This document shows, piece by piece, positions 56,295-62,260 of a stretch of DNA of 62,260 nt. Below the pieces are notes generated by a model that ran no database searches, had not been told where the DNA came from, and was given only the letters and a program-made list of their open reading frames with translations. Position 1 is the first letter of the stretch. Each line of letters opens with the position of its first letter. The translations under genes and the position numbers were made by a program. The DNA is from Candidatus Aquidulcis sp. (GTDB lineage Bacteria > Chloroflexota > Anaerolineae > UBA4142), in assembly GCA_020723345.1 (NCBI GenBank), contig DYJA01000032.1, positions 1 through 62,260 of the forward strand. Direction: 5' to 3'.

Positions 56295-57392
56295 ATGCGA
56301 AAATTCATCGCGTTCTTGCTCGTTTTGTTTTTCGTCGTGACCTTGCCGATCGCATTGCTGATGTTCAACGTCGGGCGCGTCATCTTCGACAAACCGCTCG
56401 TCAAACAGGTCGTCGCGCGCGAGGTCACCGAATCCAATCTGATCCCGGTCACCTTGCGCTGGTTCGCGCAACGCCGCGCGCAAGAGCGCGTAATGACCGG
56501 CGAAGCGCAAACCGCGATTAGCGAACCCGACACGCTCAAGGCGCTTCAATTTCCCACGGTGGAACACTGGCGGCAAATCCGCGCCGAAGTGATGCCCAAC
56601 CAATTCCTCACCACCTGGGTATCTGTCACCCTCGACAGTGTGTACACATGGCTAGACACCAAAGACCCGCTGCCGAACGCGATCCTCGATCTCAAACCCT
56701 GGAAGGATTACAACCGCAGCGCGCACGGACACCAAGCGATCCAGATCGTCTACGCTTCTCTGCCGCCGTGCCAACAAGCGGACATTGACGATTTCCTCAA
56801 ACGGTTGAAAGCCGCGCCGCCGGGGCAAGAAGTCCTCTACAATCTCTACACCCCTTGCATGTTTCCCGATCCGTGGCGTCCCGATCAGAACCAAGATTAT
56901 TTGAACGAGCGCGACAAGATCATCGACACCGCCCCCAACTTTTTTGCGCTGACCCAGGAACTCGCGCGCGTCGAAAAAGAATCCGGCGTCGGCGCGGCGA
57001 ACATCAAGCAACAGATTCTGCTTTTCCGCACGCTCGCGCAATGGTCGATCCTCGGACCAATTCTCATTTTGATGCTGCTCATTCTGCTCGCGTGGCGCAG
57101 TCGGTTCGATTTTGCGCGCTGGCTGGGCGCGCCGATCCTCGTGGGCGGCACTTTGTCACTCCTGCCGACGCTGATTTATCAGCCGATTGTCAACGCCGCG
57201 CTCACCGCAGGACCGATGAGTGAAGTGCCGCGCGAAGTCCAAACCGAATTCACGCGCGCGTTCGGGGTTCTGCTCGCCGAAATATTCAATCCGATGCTTT
57301 TGCAATCGGCTGTGATTTTGCTGATCGGCTTGGCAATTGTCGCGATTGGTTTGTTCGTCAAGCCCAAGGTCGGTCAATCGGGCAATCAGTGA
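56295..57392 (+). CDS. membrane protein of unknown function
   Basis: The 365-residue protein has an N-terminal signal-anchor (FIAFLLVLFFVVTLPIALLM), an extracytoplasmic domain of about 210 residues with several Cys (SLPPCQQADIDDF, LYTPCMFPDPW), and three C-terminal spans (LGPILILMLLILLAW, PILVGGTLSLLPTLIYQPIV, LLQSAVILLIGLAIVAIGLF). The family was not recognised. The ATG at 56295 is fixed by AAAAGGAG. It heads a run of four exported-protein genes in the same direction. Confidence 0.75.
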   Translation: MRKFIAFLLVLFFVVTLPIALLMFNVGRVIFDKPLVKQVVAREVTESNLIPVTLRWFAQRRAQERVMTGEAQTAISEPDTLKALQFPTVEHWRQIRAEVMPNQFLTTWVSVTLDSVYTWLDTKDPLPNAILDLKPWKDYNRSAHGHQAIQIVYASLPPCQQADIDDFLKRLKAAPPGQEVLYNLYTPCMFPDPWRPDQNQDYLNERDKIIDTAPNFFALTQELARVEKESGVGAANIKQQILLFRTLAQWSILGPILILMLLILLAWRSRFDFARWLGAPILVGGTLSLLPTLIYQPIVNAALTAGPMSEVPREVQTEFTRAFGVLLAEIFNPMLLQSAVILLIGLAIVAIGLFVKPKVGQSGNQ

Positions 57393-57460
57393 TCGGGCGA
57401 TCACGAATCAGGCAACCCGTTGACCGATTGCCTGATCGCCTGATCGACCGGTTGATTATA
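57388..57460. repeat. GATCGGGCGATCACGAATCAGGC iterated-word inverted repeat
   Basis: GTGATCGGGCGATCACGAAT words are followed by complementary GATTGCCTGATCGCCTGATC words. It fills the space between the membrane protein and the lipoprotein gene. Confidence 0.75.
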
Positions 57461-57475
57461 TTGGGAGAAGCGAAG

Positions 57476-58330
57476 ATGTTTCATCGAGTCATCACACTTG
57501 GGATCGTACTCCTCGCGCTCATCGCAACCGCGTGCGAATATTTCGAAAGCCCTACTGGTATCACCAAAGCCGTCACCGCGCAAGGCGTTCAAGGTGCGAC
57601 GTTCGAACCGGTCAACGTCACCGACAATTTTGCGCCGGACCAAAATGAATTTCACGCGGTCGTCACGCTAACGAACGCGCCAAAAAATTCGAGCGTCCAA
57701 GTCGTGTGGACGGCAGTCGATGTCGGCAGCGCGTCGCCGCCGAACACCAAGATCGACGCCGCCGAAGTCAAGGCGGAAGGATCGCGCAATCTCGATTTCG
57801 CGCTCAAGCGGAAAGCACCGCAGTGGTCCCCCGGTTTGTACAAAGCCGAAATTTTCTGGAACGGCAAACTCGACCGCACGCTGAATTTCGTCGTCGTCGG
57901 CACGCCGCAGAAAACCGGGACGGTCGCAGTGAGCAAGTGTCCGCCCGCGACAACTCTGCCGCACAAACCGACCGGTTGGATCGCGCAAGTCATCATGGCA
58001 GAAGGCGCGGGCGCGAATAACGAGCCGGTGAATCGCACCGGCGAGTTTCTGCCAAAAGAAGTCATCGTCGCCGTCGTCAGTGCTATGAACGCGCCTGCTA
58101 ATACCAAGTTCCGCGCGGTCTTTTACGCGGTCGACGCCGGAGATGGCGCGCAATGCAACCTCAAGTTGGGCGAATCGGATCAAGTCGCGAGTGGATCGAA
58201 GAACCTCGTGTTCAAGTTGCAGCAAAGCAAGGATTGGCTGCTTGGCACGTATCGCGTGGACATTTACGTGAACGATGTTTTGGATCATACCGCGAATTTC
58301 GTCGTCGTGACGAAAAAGCAAGTGCATTAG
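57476..58330 (+). CDS. lipoprotein with two similar beta-domains
   Basis: The 284-residue protein has a signal peptide and lipobox (LLALIATACEY). The mature part is two copies of an Ig-like beta domain of about 125 residues. Copy 1 contains FAPDQNEFHAVVTLTNAP and copy 2 LPKEVIVAVVSAMNAPANT. Each ends with a similar strand set: GLYKAEIFWNGKLDRTLNFV and GTYRVDIYVNDVLDHTANFV. The repeat pattern suggests a binding or adhesion role on the outer membrane face. The family was not named. The start has GGGAG 8 bp upstream. Confidence 0.78.
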   Translation: MFHRVITLGIVLLALIATACEYFESPTGITKAVTAQGVQGATFEPVNVTDNFAPDQNEFHAVVTLTNAPKNSSVQVVWTAVDVGSASPPNTKIDAAEVKAEGSRNLDFALKRKAPQWSPGLYKAEIFWNGKLDRTLNFVVVGTPQKTGTVAVSKCPPATTLPHKPTGWIAQVIMAEGAGANNEPVNRTGEFLPKEVIVAVVSAMNAPANTKFRAVFYAVDAGDGAQCNLKLGESDQVASGSKNLVFKLQQSKDWLLGTYRVDIYVNDVLDHTANFVVVTKKQVH

Positions 58331-58348
58331 CAGACAAGGAGGGAAAAA

Positions 58349-59734
58349 ATGAAACGCGTGATCCTGTTCGCCCCGCTCGCGCTAGCGCTGACCGCCTGCG
58401 CGAGCGCAACACCAACGCCGATTCCAACACACACGCCTGTACCGACCTCCACACCATTACCGACGAACACGCCAGTGCCAGGTACGCCCACAGCAACCCC
58501 AATCTACAATAGCATTGCGTCAGGCAACGCGGGCTTTGAACGCACATACGAAACCAACCACTACCAAGTCTACTTCGATACTGCCGATGAACCACTGGCG
58601 CGCGCAGCCATTCTGGCGAGCGAACAGGTCTACCCAGTTTTGGTCAGAATCTTTGAAGTCGCGCCACCGACTAAAACTGTAATGTACATTTTCGAACCAG
58701 GGGCAAAAGCCGACAGATTATTTTCTCCTTCGCCTATTTTTAATCCTGCCGGAAGGAATGCCGTATTCGTTCTCACTCCTCCGCTTAACGATAGCATCCA
58801 TCTTTACAATCCCATTGGAATCTTAAAGCCCGACGGTAAAGAAGCAGAAAGTTTACTCAAGTGGCTGACGGCTTATTCGGTTGGACGGCGGTTCTACTGG
58901 TACGCGTATCCAAATATCCGGCAACCGGCGGGCGCGCGCTGGCTGGAGGAAGGATTAGTGATGTATGCCGCATTGGATGCTTCCCCATTCGCGCCATTGG
59001 CGAATTATGGGTGGTCCGAAGCGTGGGAGGCATTCAATCCGAGCCGACCATTTATACTGGATACGCCGACTATTGACGGCTATACGGCTTCGGGAAAGTC
59101 GGCGCCGCTCTTGTACTCGCGAGCTGTGCCGACGATTCACCTAATCGTCAAGAATTATGGCGAGGACGGCCTGCGGCGATTCTTTGGCGAATTCAACAAG
59201 AGCGGGAAGCTGCAAGATGCACTGGTCAAAGCATTAGGGATAACACTTGGCGACCTCCAGAATGCGTTGAACAAATCACTGGCAGAGGCACGGTTGCGCT
59301 CGACAGGCGGGGAAACTGGTTTTTATGAGGCGTTTGTCGGCAAACGAAGACCAACCCCTATGCCGACACAAACGCCTACGCCCACTCTAGCACCAGGGTC
59401 CTTTTTCAGAAATCCTCGGCTCGGCAAATTACCGGTTGATCTCCAGGCATCGCCTCCGGCGACCGTTCCTATTCCGACGACATTTTTCACTGCCGGTGAT
59501 CAGGTATGTTTCTCCACAGACGTCGTAAGAGACGTACAAATTGCCGTAAGCGTCATCAACGCCCAAACCAAGTTGCACGTCATCCCCAAAGTGGTCAATC
59601 CAAACATATTGAAAGGTGGCAGCCCGTACGTAATGTGCATGCCCATCGTGGGACTCATGCTTCCGGACAGATACCAAGTTCAGATCTGGATAAGCGATAC
59701 TGTTGTCTTGGAGTTGCCCTTCGAGGTGCGCTAA
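58349..59734 (+). CDS. lipoprotein with degenerate peptidase-MA-like domain
   Basis: The 461-residue protein has a lipobox (LALALTACAS), a long Thr/Pro linker (TPTPIPTHTPVPTSTPLP), and a domain resembling the peptidase MA gluzincin fold. The segment QPAGARWLEEGLVMYAALDA matches the family's third-ligand helix. The expected HExxH helix is replaced by LLKWLTAYSVGRRFYWYAYP, so it should be inactive as a protease. A second Pro/Thr linker leads to a C-terminal beta domain (AGDQVCFSTDVVRDVQIAVS). It is probably a surface binding protein. Confidence 0.72.
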   Translation: MKRVILFAPLALALTACASATPTPIPTHTPVPTSTPLPTNTPVPGTPTATPIYNSIASGNAGFERTYETNHYQVYFDTADEPLARAAILASEQVYPVLVRIFEVAPPTKTVMYIFEPGAKADRLFSPSPIFNPAGRNAVFVLTPPLNDSIHLYNPIGILKPDGKEAESLLKWLTAYSVGRRFYWYAYPNIRQPAGARWLEEGLVMYAALDASPFAPLANYGWSEAWEAFNPSRPFILDTPTIDGYTASGKSAPLLYSRAVPTIHLIVKNYGEDGLRRFFGEFNKSGKLQDALVKALGITLGDLQNALNKSLAEARLRSTGGETGFYEAFVGKRRPTPMPTQTPTPTLAPGSFFRNPRLGKLPVDLQASPPATVPIPTTFFTAGDQVCFSTDVVRDVQIAVSVINAQTKLHVIPKVVNPNILKGGSPYVMCMPIVGLMLPDRYQVQIWISDTVVLELPFEVR

Positions 59735-59766
59735 CGGACTTGATTCTTGTTTCAAAAGGAGGAAAT

Positions 59767-60801
59767 TTGATACGAGTTATTCTTTTCATTCTGTTCATGC
59801 TAGCAATGACCGCCTGCGCGAGCACAACACCAACGCCGATTCCGCCATCGCCAACTGCTGTCCCCACCGCCACATCGGCGCCACCGACGGCGACGTCAAC
59901 GCGCGTCCCGCCTACGCCAACCGCAACACCGGTACCGCCAACCGCCACACCAACCCTCACGCCGACGCCCAAGCCCACACCCATCGGCGGCGGATCGGGG
60001 CGACTGTTCTTTGTCCCCACCCGCGATGGCAACCAAGAAATTTACGATACGAACGTTGATGGATCGGGAGCAACTAACCTGACCAATCATCCCAAGGACG
60101 ACAACCATCCCGTCATCTCGCCCGACGGCAAGAAAGTCGCCTTCGCGACGAATCGCGACGGCAACTGGGAAGTTTACGTGATGAACGCCGACGGTTCGGG
60201 GCAGACCAACCTGACTAAACACCCCAGCAACGATTACCCCTACAGTTGGTCGCCCGACGGCAAGCAAATCGCGTTCGTCACAACTCGCGATGGCAACATG
60301 GAAGTGTACGTGATGAACGCCGATGGTTCATCACCTGTCAATCTCACCAAAAACCCGGCGGCAGATTATTGCGCCGCGGCGTGGTCACTCGATGGCAAGC
60401 GCATCGGTTTTTCTTCCGAGCGCGATCGCAACGTCGAAGTGTACGTGATGAATGCCGATGGCTCTGGGCAAACCAATCTCACTCAGAATCCAGCAGCGGA
60501 TTATTGCCCGCATTGGTCGTCTGATGGGAAAAAACTCGTCTTCTATTCCAATCGCGACGGCAACTTTGAGATCTACGCGATGAACCCTAATGGATCCGGC
60601 GTGACTCGTCTGACTAATAACCCCGCCGAGGACAACCGCCCCATCTGGTCGCCGGATGGACAATGGATTGCGTTTGCGTCCAAGCGCGATGGCAATTTCG
60701 AAATCTACATCATGAAAGCCGATGGCGCGCAGCCGACGCGCGTGACGAATCACGCGGCAGATGATTTGACGCCGTACTGGCAGCCAGTCGCCAGCCCCTG
60801 A
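59767..60801 (+). CDS. lipoprotein with TolB-type beta-propeller
   Basis: The 344-residue protein has a lipobox (LAMTACAS), a Thr/Pro linker, and six WD40-like PD40 blades. Each blade reads WSPDGKxIAF, xRDGNxEVYVMNADGS, xxNLTxxP. The blades are nearly identical, pointing to recent amplification. Such propellers bind partners outside the cell; the Tol-Pal system itself is not implied. It starts with TTG after AAAGGAGGAAAT and follows the previous lipoprotein by 32 bp. The related linker composition of these two genes suggests a shared origin. Confidence 0.85.
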   Translation: MIRVILFILFMLAMTACASTTPTPIPPSPTAVPTATSAPPTATSTRVPPTPTATPVPPTATPTLTPTPKPTPIGGGSGRLFFVPTRDGNQEIYDTNVDGSGATNLTNHPKDDNHPVISPDGKKVAFATNRDGNWEVYVMNADGSGQTNLTKHPSNDYPYSWSPDGKQIAFVTTRDGNMEVYVMNADGSSPVNLTKNPAADYCAAAWSLDGKRIGFSSERDRNVEVYVMNADGSGQTNLTQNPAADYCPHWSSDGKKLVFYSNRDGNFEIYAMNPNGSGVTRLTNNPAEDNRPIWSPDGQWIAFASKRDGNFEIYIMKADGAQPTRVTNHAADDLTPYWQPVASP

Positions 60802-60819
60802 GTCCGGAACAAATTGCTG

Positions 60820-60965
60820 TCCGAACCTTGCGAAAGTTGACTTGAGATGCCATTGGGACGTGGGATCAACTTTCGCCGCGCCTCACTCTCACGGCGACGC
60901 CAAAATAGGAAAACGATGAAGGCGGAAGAGACCAAGTTTTCATCCTTCCGCCTTCATCCTTCTAT
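60820..60965. repeat. CCTTGCGAAAGTTGA inverted repeat and TTCATCCTTC words
   Basis: AAAGTTGACTTGAGATGCC...GGGATCAACTTTCG forms an inverted repeat at 60833-60882. The region ends with TTCATCCTTCCGCCTTCATC words of the GATGAAGGATGA family, which run into the fabH stop. Confidence 0.6.
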
Positions 60966-60967
60966 TT

Positions 60968-62116
60968 CTATTCCTCCGGCGTTTTCCGTTCCACCGCGTC
61001 GATCACCTTGCTCGCCGCCGCGTCAGTCCGGCGCAACAACCGCCAACCGATCGCTTTGAGTCCCGCCCAGAGATAACGCAATCGTCCTGCTACAACGCGC
61101 TGCGGCAGCGTCGGCGCGCCGGGCTTGACGGCAGTCCATTCAATCGCGCACGCCGCCCAGGTCAACCCCGCGCCAAATCCGACCAGCACCACGTGATTTC
61201 CCGGCGCTACTTTGCCTGCGTCAACCGCTTCGCACAATGCAATTGGAATCGATGCAGCGGACGTATTGCCATAGTCTTGCAGATTCACGAAAATTCTTTC
61301 GGGCGCGAGTTTCAACGATTTCGCCGCGCTGTCGATGATCCGCGCGTTCGCCTGATGCGGAATGAACAAGTCGATTTGATCGAGCGACCAGCCCGCGCGT
61401 TCGACGACGATCTTCGACGCTTCCGCCATCACGCGCGTCGCAAAGCGATACACCTCGCGTCCATTCATCCGGACATAGTGCATTCTCGATAACACCGTAT
61501 CGGGTCCCGCCGGATGTTTCGCGCCGCCGCCCGGCACGATCAACAATTCGCCGCCTGAACCGTCCGATCCCAAAACGGACGCCATCACTCCACCCGGTTC
61601 CTCACTCGCGCGCAAGATCGCCGCACCCGCGCCATCGCCGAACAACACACACGTCGCGCGATCCTTCCAATCCACAAAGCGCGACAAGGTTTCCGCGCCA
61701 ATAACCAGAATCGTGTCGTACATTCCGCCGCGGATCATTCCCGCTGCCGACGCAAGTCCGTAGACGAAACCGGAACACCCCGCTTCCAAATCAAACGCGC
61801 CCGCGCGCTCTGCGCCGATTGCCGATTGCACCAGGCACGCCGTCGCCGGGAATGGATATTCCGGCGATACCGTCGCGACGATCACTAAATCGATTTCCAG
61901 CGGACGCACGTTCGCGTTTTCGATGGCTTGGCGCGCGGCAAGGATCGCCATCGTCGCCGTCGATTCTTTTTCAGTGGCGATGTGCCGCTGCGCGATACCG
62001 GTGCGCTCGCGAATCCATTCGTCGGTCGTGTCGATTTTTTTCGCGAGATCATCATTCGTCACGACATTCGACGGCGCATACTTGCCCCAGCCAATGATGT
62101 GCGCGTAACGTGGCAT
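60968..62116 (-). CDS. fabH: 3-oxoacyl-ACP synthase III (FabH) with C-terminal extension
   Basis: The 382-residue enzyme starts fatty-acid synthesis by condensing an acyl-CoA primer with malonyl-ACP. The catalytic triad is Cys114 (LEAGCSGF), His254 (IPHQANAR) and Asn284 (DYGNTSAAS). It is about 50 residues longer than typical FabH. The extra tail (GRLRYLWAGLKAIGWRLLRR) is basic and amphipathic and could contact the membrane. The upstream ATTTAGGATTTATG repeat would be in its leader. No other fab genes are nearby. Confidence 0.92.
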   Translation of the reverse strand: MPRYAHIIGWGKYAPSNVVTNDDLAKKIDTTDEWIRERTGIAQRHIATEKESTATMAILAARQAIENANVRPLEIDLVIVATVSPEYPFPATACLVQSAIGAERAGAFDLEAGCSGFVYGLASAAGMIRGGMYDTILVIGAETLSRFVDWKDRATCVLFGDGAGAAILRASEEPGGVMASVLGSDGSGGELLIVPGGGAKHPAGPDTVLSRMHYVRMNGREVYRFATRVMAEASKIVVERAGWSLDQIDLFIPHQANARIIDSAAKSLKLAPERIFVNLQDYGNTSAASIPIALCEAVDAGKVAPGNHVVLVGFGAGLTWAACAIEWTAVKPGAPTLPQRVVAGRLRYLWAGLKAIGWRLLRRTDAAASKVIDAVERKTPEE

Positions 62117-62206
62117 GAATACCCCATTTAAGATTTACGATTTAGGATTTATGATTTGCTATCGTCACGACGGAAATCTTAAATCATAAATCCTAAATCC
62201 TAAATA
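62117..62206. repeat. ATTTAGGATTTATGATTT iterated-word inverted repeat, second copy
   Basis: AGATTTACGATTTAGGATTT words face AAATCATAAATCCTAAATCC words. The final 54 bp of the window hold no recognisable gene. Confidence 0.82.
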
Positions 62207-62260
62207 GGTTCTTTGGTTTTGAGTGGGGTCAGGGGCCACACTCGACCAGAACCCGCAGCC

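Noticed and set aside
1-62260. tRNA, rRNA, tmRNA or RNase P genes
   Set aside because: No T-loop consensus with pairing acceptor arms or rRNA-like segment was found by reading both strands of the gaps. A covariance-model scan would be needed to exclude small RNAs.

Overview
Source organism. By eye the DNA is GC-rich (high 50s percent, not computed), with many intergenic dispersed hairpins. The gene content mixes a Na+-type biotin decarboxylase, an Nrf nitrite-ammonification module, threonine/proline-linker lipoproteins and several toxin-antitoxin remnants. This fits an uncultured anaerobic Chloroflexota (Anaerolineae-like) bacterium. The lineage is inferred from gene style, not from a marker gene. 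No tRNA, rRNA or CRISPR array was found.

Layout. 1-9.4 kb is a leftward bacterial microcompartment (BMC) operon with its own promoter near 9.4 kb. It encodes two BMC-P vertex proteins, one BMC-H, one BMC-T, an EutJ-like ATPase, two small adapter-like proteins, a zinc-ribbon GTPase, a membrane protein, a cytosolic gluzincin metalloprotease with a paralogous partner and, at the window edge, a 4-hydroxybutyryl-CoA dehydratase-like [4Fe-4S] flavoprotein. 9.4-22.4 kb is mostly housekeeping and peripheral metabolism: PlsC, dodecin, an AbrB/PIN toxin-antitoxin pair, a ThDP enzyme, an epimerase, transporters, a Zn-alcohol dehydrogenase, a PLP decarboxylase, a catalytically dead tyrosine recombinase, a queuosine-salvage glycosidase and DinB proteins. 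22.5-27.2 kb holds a CGNR regulator, a SagB-like lipoprotein nitroreductase, a restriction-modification pair and a broken antitoxin. 27.2-31.1 kb holds an ABC exporter, an anti-sigma factor and an ECF sigma factor.

31.2-33.15 kb is a complete one-cassette integron: IntI, an integrase promoter, a cassette promoter, an attI half-site, one AT-rich cassette and its attC. It is followed by a streptomycin adenylyltransferase-like gene. 34-42 kb carries small enzymes, an alpha-amylase and transporters. 42.3-44.5 kb groups a SufR-like Fe-S regulator, MoaA and an A-type Fe-S carrier. 44.6-50.3 kb is respiratory: an octaheme lipoprotein cytochrome with a collagen-like stalk, a two-component system and NrfA/NrfH. 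50.5-54.3 kb is a four-subunit Na+-pumping carboxylic-acid decarboxylase behind a structured leader. The right end has a UxaA-type hydratase, a run of exported proteins and a FabH.

Most striking points: (1) the unusual BMC operon, whose dehydratase-like enzyme keeps its Fe-S ligands but appears to lack a catalytic glutamate, and which also encodes a metalloprotease; (2) an integron whose cassette ends reconstitute a perfectly paired attC; (3) a short palindromic repeat carried in frame inside three protein genes; (4) several unrelated families of iterated-word hairpins filling intergenic spaces. Three apparent one-base frameshifts at homopolymer runs suggest either recent pseudogenes or residual sequencing errors.
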